Assembly (NCBI RefSeq): GCF_027889715.1 | Contig: NZ_JAPJZH010000003.1 | Location: 310,001-374,000, forward strand | Source of the DNA: Allohoeflea poritis | GTDB taxonomy: Bacteria; Pseudomonadota; Alphaproteobacteria; Rhizobiales; Rhizobiaceae | Direction of reading: 5' to 3' | DNA: 64,000 bases | Shown here: piece by piece, positions 7,832 through 16,181 of the stretch | Numbering within the stretch: the first letter of the stretch is position 1 | Layout of the letters: every line of letters starts with the position of its first letter | Program-made: the position numbers and the translations under genes | The notes under the pieces: model-generated | Database searches by the model: none | What the model was told of the DNA's origin: nothing | The model's input: only the letters and a program-made list of their open reading frames with translations

Positions 7832-10159
7832 TCAAACAGCGGAAGGCGCTTCCGCTTGTCTCACAAGCGGAGTTTTGAGCATACTGCGTTGTGGCACCGG
7901 GCCGGTCCATCTGGCCACCTCCACAAGTGATGTGTGTGCGATATTGCCCTGGCTGAGTTCGGAACAACCTTTGTCTCCGGTCAGGACATTCGGATTACCG
8001 CTCACCTCAATGCGCGCTCCGTCGAAATATTGCGGATCGAACCAGGCGCCTGCCGCAAGCGCTACGGTATCCGGCCGTATGTCGTCTGTGAGTACAGCGC
8101 CGGCAAGGCATTTTCCCCGCGCATTGGAAACGCAGACGAGATCGTGGTCCGCGATGCCCCTTTCCCCAGCCGTTTCGGGATGAATGTAGAGCGCCTCGCA
8201 TCCGCCGATCTTTTGACTGCGTGAATGGGAACCATTGTCCAGTTGTCCGTGCAGGCGTGTTGCGGGCTGTCCGGATATGAGATGCAGCGCGCCTTCGGCA
8301 ACCCCGTCCTGGCCCAGCCATTCCACCGGCTCCACCCATAACGGATGCGCGGGACAGTCCTGTAGCCCGAAGCTGCCAATCCGCTCCGAGACGATCTCGA
8401 TCTTGCCGCTGGCGGTCTGAAGCGGCGCCCCGGCCGGGTCCTTCACAAAGGCTTCCAACTGGATCCGGTTCTCGTCGCAATCCGGGCATTCAAAAATCCC
8501 GTTCTCGCGAAATGCATCGAAATCCGGCAGTTCAAAGCCATTGTAGCGCGCCACCTCGCCGGCCTCCAGCCACAACCGACGGATCCAGTCGTCCTTGGAC
8601 TTGCCTTCAGTGAACTCGGCGTGCGTGCCGAGCCGTTCCGCCAGCGCCCGGAATATGTCGTGATCGTCGCGTGCTTCGCCCATCGGCTCGAGCAACCGGT
8701 CCATCCATACGAGGCAGGGGTCACGCCGGTTCATCATGATATCGGTGCGCTCGAGCGGCGAGGTTGCCGGCAGGACGATGTCGGCCCGGCGGGCGGTCGC
8801 CGTCCACCATTGCTCATTGACGATCACCGTCTCGGGGCGTGTCCACGCCTCCTCCAGCCGGTAAAGATCCTGGTGGTGATGGAACGGATTGCCGCCGGCC
8901 CAGTAAACGAGCTTGATATCAGGATAGGTCCGATGCCCGCCATCATAGCGATACCCGGCACCTGGATGAAGCAGCATGTCGGCGATACGGGCGACGGGAA
9001 TGGCCTGTGACACCGGGTTCTGTCCTTGCGGGAAAGACGGCCAGTTCATCAGTTTCCTGGGCCGGCCGACCGGGGTCGTGGATGCATAGCCGAACGCAAA
9101 GCCCGTTCCCGGGCGGCCGATCTGGCCGAGCATGGCCGCCAGCGTCAGTCCCATCCAGATCGGCTGTTCTCCGTGGTCGCTGCGCTGCAGGCTCCAGGCG
9201 ACCGAGATCATGGTCCGGCTGCGCGCCATCCGGGTAGCCAGATCGGTGATCGCGCCGGCTTCGATGCCGCATATCCTCGCCGCCCATTGTGCCGTTTTTT
9301 CAATACCGTCGACGGAACCGTTCAGATAAGACTCGAACACCTCCCAGCCATGGCAATAGCGGTTCAGAAAATTCCGGTCGTGCCAGTTGTTGCGGTAAAG
9401 CTCATGGGCAAGACCGAGCATCAGCGCGGTGTCGGTGTTGGGGCGGACCGGCAGCCATTCGGACCGGCCGGTACCGCAAAAGTCCGAACGCCGCGGAGAG
9501 ATACTGACAGCGACCATGCCGTTCCTGCCGGCCCTGTCCATCCAGTGTTCCACCTCATGCGTGGAGGTGCCGCTCGATGTTATCTGGGCCGTGTTTGCGG
9601 AAATACCGCCAAAGGCCACCAGCAACTCGCAATGTTCCGCGACCAGCGCCAGGCTGGTCATATTGTCCTGAAACGCGCGATGGGGCATGCCGACAATGTA
9701 AGGCAGCAGCACTTCGGCGGCGGCATGCGAATAGGTGTTGCGCGAGGCCGTGAACCCGCCGATCGTGTTGAGGAAGCGGCGCATTTGCGACTGTGCGTGA
9801 TGAAACCGGCCGGCGCTTGCCCAGCCATAGGAGCCGGCGAAGATGGCCTCATTGCCATGAGTCGTGCGAACCCTGTTCAGTTCGGCGGCAACAAGGTCGA
9901 GCGCCGTTTCCCAGTCGGTTTCCACAAAGCTGTCATCGCAGCGGTCGGCCGTGCTGCGGTTTTCCAACCAGCCCTTTCGGATGGCCGGCCTTTGCACACG
10001 CACACCGGTGTCGCGAACGGCATCGATCCAGCCATCAGCGATTTTCGACGGCGCCGGATCGTCTTCGATCCCTTCGAGACGCAGCGAAGCGCCCTCACCC
10101 GCCACCTGGTAGGTTCCCCAATGCGCTGCGGTGTAACGCTTCGCCACTATCGTCTCCAC
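7832..10159 (-). CDS. Molybdopterin oxidoreductase, BisC/DMSO-reductase type
   Basis: A 775-residue DMSO-reductase-family enzyme (bis-MGD). It has no N-terminal Cys motif for an Fe-S cluster and no Tat signal, which fits a cytoplasmic biotin- or methionine-sulfoxide reductase. Residues Y111 and W113 (in GSYGW) and S144 (in NTYSHAAAEV) are spaced exactly like Tyr114, Trp116 and Mo-ligand Ser147 of Rhodobacter DMSO reductase, so oxygen-atom transfer from an S- or N-oxide is likely. The GTG start is at 10159; a second GTG lies 15 bases in. It is the last gene of the 11-gene operon, 31 bases after the LsrF-like gene. In this sulfur-flavoured context a methylthio-sulfoxide substrate is attractive but unproven. 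Confidence 0.85.
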   Translation of the reverse strand: METIVAKRYTAAHWGTYQVAGEGASLRLEGIEDDPAPSKIADGWIDAVRDTGVRVQRPAIRKGWLENRSTADRCDDSFVETDWETALDLVAAELNRVRTTHGNEAIFAGSYGWASAGRFHHAQSQMRRFLNTIGGFTASRNTYSHAAAEVLLPYIVGMPHRAFQDNMTSLALVAEHCELLVAFGGISANTAQITSSGTSTHEVEHWMDRAGRNGMVAVSISPRRSDFCGTGRSEWLPVRPNTDTALMLGLAHELYRNNWHDRNFLNRYCHGWEVFESYLNGSVDGIEKTAQWAARICGIEAGAITDLATRMARSRTMISVAWSLQRSDHGEQPIWMGLTLAAMLGQIGRPGTGFAFGYASTTPVGRPRKLMNWPSFPQGQNPVSQAIPVARIADMLLHPGAGYRYDGGHRTYPDIKLVYWAGGNPFHHHQDLYRLEEAWTRPETVIVNEQWWTATARRADIVLPATSPLERTDIMMNRRDPCLVWMDRLLEPMGEARDDHDIFRALAERLGTHAEFTEGKSKDDWIRRLWLEAGEVARYNGFELPDFDAFRENGIFECPDCDENRIQLEAFVKDPAGAPLQTASGKIEIVSERIGSFGLQDCPAHPLWVEPVEWLGQDGVAEGALHLISGQPATRLHGQLDNGSHSRSQKIGGCEALYIHPETAGERGIADHDLVCVSNARGKCLAGAVLTDDIRPDTVALAAGAWFDPQYFDGARIEVSGNPNVLTGDKGCSELSQGNIAHTSLVEVARWTGPVPQRSMLKTPLVRQAEAPSAV

Positions 10160-10190
10160 TCGGCTGACGGTGCTGCCGTGGACCTGACGC

Positions 10191-11072
10191 CTAATTTCCG
10201 CCCTTCAGATCGTTGTACATCTGCAGTGCCTTTTCGGGCGCTTCCAGCGTGTGCACCACATGGGAAACCGCCTGGATCATGGCGACCGGATCATCGGCCT
10301 GGAAGATGTTGCGCCCCATATCCACGCCCGCCGCGCCCTGGTCGATGGCCTTGTAGGCCATTTCCAGCGCTTCAAGTTCCGGCAACTTCTTGCCGCCCGC
10401 AATGACGATCGGGACCGGACAGCCGGCGCAAATGCGCTCGAACCCTTCCTCGACGAAATAGCTCTTGACGTAGTGGGCACCGATTTCAGCGGCAATGCGG
10501 GTCGCCAGGGAGAAATAACGCTCGTCACGCGCCATTTCCTTGCCTACACCGGTAACGGCAAGCGTGGGAATGCCGTAGCGCTGGCCCTCGTTGATCAGCT
10601 TTGAGACGTTCATGATGGATTTGTGTTCGTATTCCGCGCCGATGTAAATCTGCGAGGCCATGGCGCAGGCACCAAGGCGGATCGCATCGTCGATATCAAC
10701 GGATACCGCCTCGTTGGACAGCTCCGTCAACACGGAACTGCCGGCCGTTGCACGCAATGCGATGGGAACGTTGATCGTCGGCGGAATGGTGGCGCGCAAA
10801 ATGCCACGGGTGCACATGAGCACATCGGCATGTTCGATCAGCGGAACGATCGACAGGTCGATGCGCTCCAGTCCGCTGGTCGGACCCTGTAGATAACCGT
10901 GGTCGAAGGCAAGCATGACCGTGCGGCCGGTTTTGGGATTGAACAGCCGGCTGAGGCGGTTTTTCAGCCCCCAATCGTAATGGGCGTTGCCCTTGATGAT
11001 GAAGCCTTCCTTGTCCTGCGGCCGGTCGAGCCCGAAATCCTTGCCGTCCTTAATGCCGTCCATGTCAGCCAT
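10191..11072 (-). CDS. lsrF: LsrF-like 3-hydroxy-5-phosphonooxypentane-2,4-dione thiolase
   Basis: A 293-residue class I aldolase-fold protein that closely follows E. coli LsrF along its whole length as I recall it. Examples are [12 protein letters not shown] at the start, [32 protein letters not shown] and [16 protein letters not shown]. The Schiff-base lysine K203 ([14 protein letters not shown]) has the same number as in LsrF. LsrF transfers an acetyl group from a phosphorylated C5 dione to CoA, giving DHAP and acetyl-CoA in autoinducer-2 breakdown. The start is firm (AGGAAGGA before the ATG). No LsrG partner is in the window, so the natural substrate may be a different phosphorylated 2,4-dione. 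Confidence 0.88.
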   Translation of the reverse strand: MADMDGIKDGKDFGLDRPQDKEGFIIKGNAHYDWGLKNRLSRLFNPKTGRTVMLAFDHGYLQGPTSGLERIDLSIVPLIEHADVLMCTRGILRATIPPTINVPIALRATAGSSVLTELSNEAVSVDIDDAIRLGACAMASQIYIGAEYEHKSIMNVSKLINEGQRYGIPTLAVTGVGKEMARDERYFSLATRIAAEIGAHYVKSYFVEEGFERICAGCPVPIVIAGGKKLPELEALEMAYKAIDQGAAGVDMGRNIFQADDPVAMIQAVSHVVHTLEAPEKALQMYNDLKGGN

Positions 11073-11147
11073 AATCTGTCCTTCCTAATTGTCTCGCAAT
11101 CTGCCGCGGCCGTTGTGCCCTGTGGCCGGCCGGGGGTAACTCAAAAA

Positions 11148-11840
11148 TCAAAGCGCCTCTTTCATGCCGCGGAACGCCGCCGCGGGATCGTCGGCACGCA
11201 TCACTGCACTGCCGCTGACGACCATGTCGGGGGCGGCATTGGCGATCTCGCCGATCGTCGCGGCGGTAACGCCGCCATCGAACTGAATGAGCGGGCCGCC
11301 CGGCCCGAAACGCTGCCGCAACTCCGCAACGCGCCCGCAAGCGCGAGTGACGTCCGGCGGCTGCTTGCCGCGCGGATCGAGCGCGGCAACAAGCAGGAGG
11401 TCGGGTTCCATCGCCAGCAGTTCGCCGGCATCGTCGATCGCCGTGTCGGGCAGCAGGCACAGGCCGGCAAGGACCGGCCGTCCCGCGCTTTCGGCCGCTT
11501 TACGGATCGCGCGCAGGGCTTCGGCAGGCGCTTCCGATTCTGCCTGGACGGTGACGATGTCGGCACCGGCCGCCACAAAGTCCGTGACGTGATCCGCCGG
11601 CCTTTGCACCATGAGGTGGACATCCCGGATCATGTTGCCCGCCAAGGCCTTGACGAAGCCCGGCCCGCCGCTGATCTGCGGTACGAAGACACCATCCATG
11701 ACGTCGAAATGCAGGATGCCGCATCCCCAGCCGGCCGACGCCTGCGCGTCGCCGCGCAAATTGCCGGGGTCCCCGGCAAAGATGCCAAGACTGATGCCGC
11801 GGCAACGCTCCTTCAAGGATTCTATCGTGTTTCCAGTCAC
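11148..11840 (-). CDS. Ribulose-phosphate 3-epimerase family protein
   Basis: A 230-residue TIM-barrel protein with the Rpe signatures: LHFDVMDGVFVP (usual HVDVMDGHFVP), VHLMVQRP, and the C-terminal QFDGGVT with the second catalytic Asp and a phosphate-binding VSGSAVM. It would epimerise a ketopentose or ketohexose phosphate at C3. Divergence from housekeeping Rpe, and its place between LsrF and a CoA-binding protein, suggest a specialised substrate (compare AlsE for allulose 6-phosphate). The GTG start at 11840 has GGAG upstream; an overlapping ATG is out of frame. Confidence 0.82.
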   Translation of the reverse strand: MTGNTIESLKERCRGISLGIFAGDPGNLRGDAQASAGWGCGILHFDVMDGVFVPQISGGPGFVKALAGNMIRDVHLMVQRPADHVTDFVAAGADIVTVQAESEAPAEALRAIRKAAESAGRPVLAGLCLLPDTAIDDAGELLAMEPDLLLVAALDPRGKQPPDVTRACGRVAELRQRFGPGGPLIQFDGGVTAATIGEIANAAPDMVVSGSAVMRADDPAAAFRGMKEAL

Positions 11841-11868
11841 ATAAGATCTCCGTTTGCCGCCTTGTCAG

Positions 11869-12333
11869 TCAAATTCCCAAGTCGAGTCTCGGTTTCCAGA
11901 ACGGTCTGAAAAGCTCGATCTTGGGGCACCGGTCCATGACGACCTTCAGGCCCGCGTCCTCGGCGAGCTTCGCCGCTTCATCGTCATAGACGCCGATCTG
12001 GCCCCACAGCACCTTGGCGCCGATCTCGATGGCCTCCTGCGCGATGCCGTAAAGCTCTTCCTTGCGCCGGAACACCTCCACCATGTCCACGGGACGGTCG
12101 ATCGCCTTCAGCGACGGATAGACCTTGATGCCGCGGATCTCTTTCAATTCCGGATTGGGGTTGACCGGCACCATGTCGTAGCCGGTCTCGTGCAGCACCC
12201 GCAGCACGCCGTAGCTGAACTTGGTCTTGTCGGCACTTGCCCCCACCATGGCGATGGTTTTGACGGATCTCAGAATGTCGGCCAGATATTCGGGATCATA
12301 GTCGTATCTGCGGTCAATATCGGCGTCCGGCAT
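11869..12333 (-). CDS. YccU-like CoA-binding domain protein
   Basis: A 154-residue Rossmann CoA-binding protein. It has TIAMVGASADKTKFSYGV near residue 30, VPVNPNP, and the C-terminal VMDRCPKIE motif typical of the YccU family. It begins 2 bases after the ferredoxin stop. The family is widespread and poorly characterised, and related folds form the CoA-binding half of acyl-CoA synthetases. In this operon it may deliver or hold CoA for the LsrF-type thiolase, but that is a guess from position. Confidence 0.82.
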   Translation of the reverse strand: MPDADIDRRYDYDPEYLADILRSVKTIAMVGASADKTKFSYGVLRVLHETGYDMVPVNPNPELKEIRGIKVYPSLKAIDRPVDMVEVFRRKEELYGIAQEAIEIGAKVLWGQIGVYDDEAAKLAEDAGLKVVMDRCPKIELFRPFWKPRLDLGI

Positions 12334-12335
12334 GT

Positions 12336-12701
12336 CTACTGGTCCTTCGTCGTGGCGATGTCGGCTTTGAGTTCGTGCGGCTCCAGCGGGTCGAGAAACG
12401 GATTGCGGTAGAGCCTGTCGTGGCTCTCGACCCCGATATCGAAGGTGCAGTCCGACAATGGACGCGCAACGCACAGGATCACATAGCCGTCGTTGATCTG
12501 CCTGTTGTTGAGAGCCACCTGCGCCTTCTGATTGACCTCGCCTTCGATCAGCTTCGCGGCGCAGGTGATACAGCCGCCATATTTACAGCCATAGGGCAGG
12601 TCGACACCCTGGTCGCGCAGGCTGTCGAGCAGCGGCTTCTTCGCGTCCACCGCGTAGGTCGCGTTGCCGCGGTTGGCAATGGTGATGGTGCGGGTCGTCA
12701 T
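12336..12701 (-). CDS. Plant-type [2Fe-2S] ferredoxin
   Basis: A 121-residue ferredoxin. Cluster ligands C39, C44, C47 and C77 follow the plant-type spacing C-x4-C-x2-C-x29-C (GCKYGGCITC ... ILC). The tail after residue 90 is longer than in simple ferredoxins. Its ATG overlaps the stop of the methanethiol oxidase gene (ATGA), so the two are translationally coupled. No reductase is encoded nearby, so the electron donor and acceptor are open. Candidates for a partner in the operon are the molybdoenzyme and an unlinked oxygenase. Confidence 0.88.
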   Translation of the reverse strand: MTTRTITIANRGNATYAVDAKKPLLDSLRDQGVDLPYGCKYGGCITCAAKLIEGEVNQKAQVALNNRQINDGYVILCVARPLSDCTFDIGVESHDRLYRNPFLDPLEPHELKADIATTKDQ

Positions 12702-14053
12702 ATCCAGATATCGCTCGTGCAGTCGCCGCCGGGATAACGCGTCTCGTGACAGCGCGACGGGCCGTTCGGCTCCCTGCCGAAATCGACGACGAAGTCCGGG
12801 TCGATCTCCATGCCGCCGTTGTCCGTGTCGCAATTGACCATCAGCATGCAGCCGCCATTGGTCCGGATTTCAGGGTAGAACTGATTGTCCCAGGTCGAAA
12901 ACAGCGACGTCGTCACGTAAAGCCGCTTGCCGTCGAGCGACAGCTGGATCATCTGCGGACCGCCGGTCACCTTCACGCCATTGACCTCGGGCGCCTTGCC
13001 CAGCAGGCCGCCCATCCACACCTGCCCTGTCAGTACGGGCCTGTGCGGATCGGAAATGTCATATTGGCGGATATCGCCGTGCAGCCAGTTGCACAGATAC
13101 AGGAACCGGTCATCCATCGACAGCAGGATCACCGAGATCACACCCGGCACCGGGATCGGCCATTCGGGATGCGGCTCGTTCTCGACGTCGATGATCTTCT
13201 CCCACTGCCATTCGCCCGCCGCGTCCTTCCACCAGTGGATGATGTTGGCCGAAAGGGCCGCGCCGACAAAGCCGTGCGAGGAATCCGGATCGTGATGAAA
13301 CCGCACTTCCAGCGGTATCAGGCCGTCTTCGCCGAGATAGAAGGTCTGTTTCGGTTCTTTCTTTTCGAAATCCCACAGATGGATTTCGCGGCCGTATTTC
13401 AGGTGACCCACTTCTTCCAGATCAAAACCCGGCATGAAGGTGTTGGGCGCGGCCCATTCGGAACTCACCATCACATTGTGGCGGGGCTGATACCAGAAAT
13501 CGTAGCCGAACTTGATGTCACCCATGGACTCTTCCCAGCGGCCGACGATCTCGAAATCCTTGTTGAGGTGCAGATAGCCGCCCGGCGCGTTTCCTTTCGC
13601 ATCGCCGAGCATGGAAATGATGATGTCCGACCCCAGGCAGTGGACGGTATGCGGCGCGCTGAGATTGGTCTTCGCCTTGATCTCGGCGCCGTCGATCACC
13701 TTGTGGAGCTTCGGATTGCGCGGGTCCGTGCCACAGTCGACGATGTGCAGATTGGTCGAGCGAACGCCCGGCACAATAAGGTATTTGCGCTCCATGCTGG
13801 CGTCGTCATGGCAGGAGGAACAGGCATTCCAGCCCATGTGGTGAAGTTCATCACCAATGCCCGGCATCTCAAGTCGGGAGATTACCTGAGAGTAGGTCGG
13901 GCTGTCCGGATCCGCATCGATCGTGCAGAGGTAATCCGGCTTTTGAATACCTGTTCCTGTGTAAATGGCGATTGTGTAAAGCACTTTTTCCCGCGGGGCC
14001 TTCATCGCCTCCGCCGGTGAAGCGTAGCCGGGACCGCAACATGTTTCCGACAT
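12698..14053 (-). CDS. mtoX: Methanethiol oxidase (selenium-binding protein 56 family)
   Basis: A 451-residue beta-propeller of the SBP56 family. The hallmark H72-MGWNACSSC-H82 is intact, and histidines at APHTVH, DFWYQPRH and RFHHDPDSSHG fit the family's metal-binding pattern. Characterised bacterial members (MtoX) convert methanethiol with O2 to formaldehyde, H2S and H2O2 and need copper. The start was chosen at 14053 because GGGAGGT precedes it; the frame is open 15 bases further up. No obvious signal peptide is present, unlike some periplasmic MtoX. The SCO/MauG-type maturation genes often found next to mtoX are absent. It lies 22 bases after the aldolase-SDR gene. Confidence 0.85.
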   Translation of the reverse strand: MSETCCGPGYASPAEAMKAPREKVLYTIAIYTGTGIQKPDYLCTIDADPDSPTYSQVISRLEMPGIGDELHHMGWNACSSCHDDASMERKYLIVPGVRSTNLHIVDCGTDPRNPKLHKVIDGAEIKAKTNLSAPHTVHCLGSDIIISMLGDAKGNAPGGYLHLNKDFEIVGRWEESMGDIKFGYDFWYQPRHNVMVSSEWAAPNTFMPGFDLEEVGHLKYGREIHLWDFEKKEPKQTFYLGEDGLIPLEVRFHHDPDSSHGFVGAALSANIIHWWKDAAGEWQWEKIIDVENEPHPEWPIPVPGVISVILLSMDDRFLYLCNWLHGDIRQYDISDPHRPVLTGQVWMGGLLGKAPEVNGVKVTGGPQMIQLSLDGKRLYVTTSLFSTWDNQFYPEIRTNGGCMLMVNCDTDNGGMEIDPDFVVDFGREPNGPSRCHETRYPGGDCTSDIWI

Positions 14054-14075
14054 CTTTACCTCCCTCAACCCTTGT

Positions 14076-16118
14076 CTATCTCAGTTCCGCCGCGGTGTTT
14101 CCGCCGTCGACGGTCAGCACATGACCTGTCGTGCGTTCCGACAGGGCGAGCGCCACAAAGGCCTCGCCGACATGGCGCGCCTCAACCTCTCTTCCCAGAA
14201 GATTGCCGCCCATGTAATCGGCTTCGCTGACACCGCGCGCGGCCGAGCGTTCCTTGATGAAATCATCCGTCAAAAGCCCCGAGCGTATGCGGTCGGCATT
14301 GATGCCGTTGACCCGGATGCCGTCGCCGCCGAGTTCCAGCGCCAACTGGCGCATGAGGAACATTGTCGCCGCCTTCGGCATGCCATAGGCGCCCATGTTC
14401 TTGCCCGGATTGATCGCCTGCTTGGAAATATTGAAGAGGATCTGCCCCGGACGCTGCTGGCGCAGCATCAGCGAGGCGGCGGCGGTCGAGAAATTCTTGT
14501 GCGCGAAGAAATTGAGCTCGAAGGCCTTGCGGAACGCCGCGTCGTCGAGATCGAGCATCGCCCCGCCGGTCGCCGAACCGGCGTTCGACACGAGGATATC
14601 CAACCCGCCGAAGGTCGCCACGGCGTGGTCCATGGCGGCCTGCGCCGCGTCGTCCCGGGTGATGTCGCAGGCGAATGTGCCGTGCCATTGCCCGAGTTCC
14701 GCGACGGCGCTCTCCAACCGCTCGGCATCGAGATCGACCAGAATGCAATTGGCGCCAAGGTTCGCGAAAGCCCTCGCCGTCGCCAGGCCGATGGCGCCCG
14801 CCCCGCCGGTGACCATGACCACCCTGCCCTGAAGCAACGGCTTTGAAAGCCGGTCCAGCTTGGCCCGCTCGACCGGCCAGTATTCGCACTCGAACCGGCG
14901 TTCCTCGGAAATCGGGTGGAACCCGCCGGCGTCCTCGCCGGCAATCCGCACCGCCATGTTCTGTTCGGCAAGATCGGCGGCAATGGCGGCGGAGCGCGCG
15001 TCGCTGCCGATCCCGACAATGCCGATGCCCTCGATCCAGGCGTGCCTGGGGTCCGGGGTCACCATGGTCCTTGACGCATCCGACCTTGCGGCATTGCGCT
15101 CGAAATAGGCGGCATAATCGGCTTCGAAAGCGTGAACGGCTTTTTCAATCGCATCGCGCCCCGCCGCGCAGGTCTGCCTGGAAAGCACCAGGGGCGAGCC
15201 CTTGATGTGCAGCACATGATCCGGCGAACAGACCCCTCGCCCGGACAGCGCCTCGACATCGGATCTGGCCCAGATTGCTTGCGCGGCCGCATTGCCGCGC
15301 ACGTCGAAAACGGGCATCGGCACATCCGGGTCATCGCGCTGCGCGGCAATGACACCGCGCAACACCGGCAGAACCGAAAGATCCGTTGCCGGCTCGTCGC
15401 CCCCGCGCTCCGTGGCTTCGGTCAAACCGAAATAGGCAGCCGCTTCATTGACCTGATCGACAGCCCGTGTGTAGCTCTCCTGCGCCGTGTCACCGAAAGC
15501 CACGTGGCCGTGATTGAGCAGCAACAGACCTTCCACGTCCGGATTTTCATCGAAGATCTCCGCCGCCAGTTTGTTCAGGCCAAATCCCGGCATCATGTAG
15601 GGAACGACGCCAACCCGGTCGCCGAAAATCTCACGACATACCTCTTTCGCGTTCGGCAGATTCGCGAGCACAAGAAAGGGCGTGGCGTGGGTATGGTCCA
15701 CATAGGTGTGCGGCAGAAAGGCATGCAGCAGCGTTTCGATCGACGGATTCGGCGAACTCGCGTCAAGCAGCGCGCCGCGCTGGGCGCTGATCATCTGAAC
15801 GTCGCTGAGACCGTCGAGCTGGCGCTGTTTCAGAAGCGGGTCGAGCCAGACACCCGGCATGCCTTCCGCCTCGACCGCGCCCAGGTCCCAGCCGGACCCC
15901 TTGATGTGGAGAACGGCTTGCTCCTCGCCGTAGAGGTCCCGGCGCCGGACCTTGACCGACGTGTTGCCGCCGCCATGCATGACCAGATCGGGGTCCTGGC
16001 CGATCAGCTGCGATGTGTAGACGCGCTCGGCCAGTTCCTGGTCCGCCGGATCATCGCCGGCCTGCCGGCGCCAGCGCATTGCCTCGTCGCGATTGTAACG
16101 GTTCTCAATCATCATCAT
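14076..16118 (-). CDS. Bifunctional class II aldolase / short-chain dehydrogenase (RhaD-ADH type)
   Basis: A 680-residue two-domain enzyme. Residues 1-420 are a class II (Zn) aldolase: VMHGGGNTSVK, LHIKGSGWDLG, E128 (SIETLLHAF), zinc histidines H142 and H144 (DHTHAT) and LLNHGH at 201-205. Residues 430-680 are an SDR with TGGAGAIG (437-444), SNAG, and the S565/Y578/K582 triad. This is the architecture of fused rhamnulose-1-phosphate aldolase/lactaldehyde dehydrogenases: it cleaves a 1-phosphoketose to DHAP and an aldehyde and then converts the aldehyde by NAD(P)-linked redox chemistry. Three consecutive ATG codons make the exact start ambiguous. With mtnK/mtnA nearby and methanethiol oxidase next, 5-methylthioribulose 1-phosphate is a plausible substrate. 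Confidence 0.88.
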   Translation of the reverse strand: MMMIENRYNRDEAMRWRRQAGDDPADQELAERVYTSQLIGQDPDLVMHGGGNTSVKVRRRDLYGEEQAVLHIKGSGWDLGAVEAEGMPGVWLDPLLKQRQLDGLSDVQMISAQRGALLDASSPNPSIETLLHAFLPHTYVDHTHATPFLVLANLPNAKEVCREIFGDRVGVVPYMMPGFGLNKLAAEIFDENPDVEGLLLLNHGHVAFGDTAQESYTRAVDQVNEAAAYFGLTEATERGGDEPATDLSVLPVLRGVIAAQRDDPDVPMPVFDVRGNAAAQAIWARSDVEALSGRGVCSPDHVLHIKGSPLVLSRQTCAAGRDAIEKAVHAFEADYAAYFERNAARSDASRTMVTPDPRHAWIEGIGIVGIGSDARSAAIAADLAEQNMAVRIAGEDAGGFHPISEERRFECEYWPVERAKLDRLSKPLLQGRVVMVTGGAGAIGLATARAFANLGANCILVDLDAERLESAVAELGQWHGTFACDITRDDAAQAAMDHAVATFGGLDILVSNAGSATGGAMLDLDDAAFRKAFELNFFAHKNFSTAAASLMLRQQRPGQILFNISKQAINPGKNMGAYGMPKAATMFLMRQLALELGGDGIRVNGINADRIRSGLLTDDFIKERSAARGVSEADYMGGNLLGREVEARHVGEAFVALALSERTTGHVLTVDGGNTAAELR

Positions 16119-16181
16119 TCTTTGCCGGTTCTGAAATCTCTATCAAGGCAGGGGGAGAAACGCGGTTGCGCCCATCCCTGC

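Noticed and set aside
12746-14020. A 424-codon plus-strand open frame
   Set aside because: Antisense to the methanethiol oxidase gene, whose signature residues are intact.
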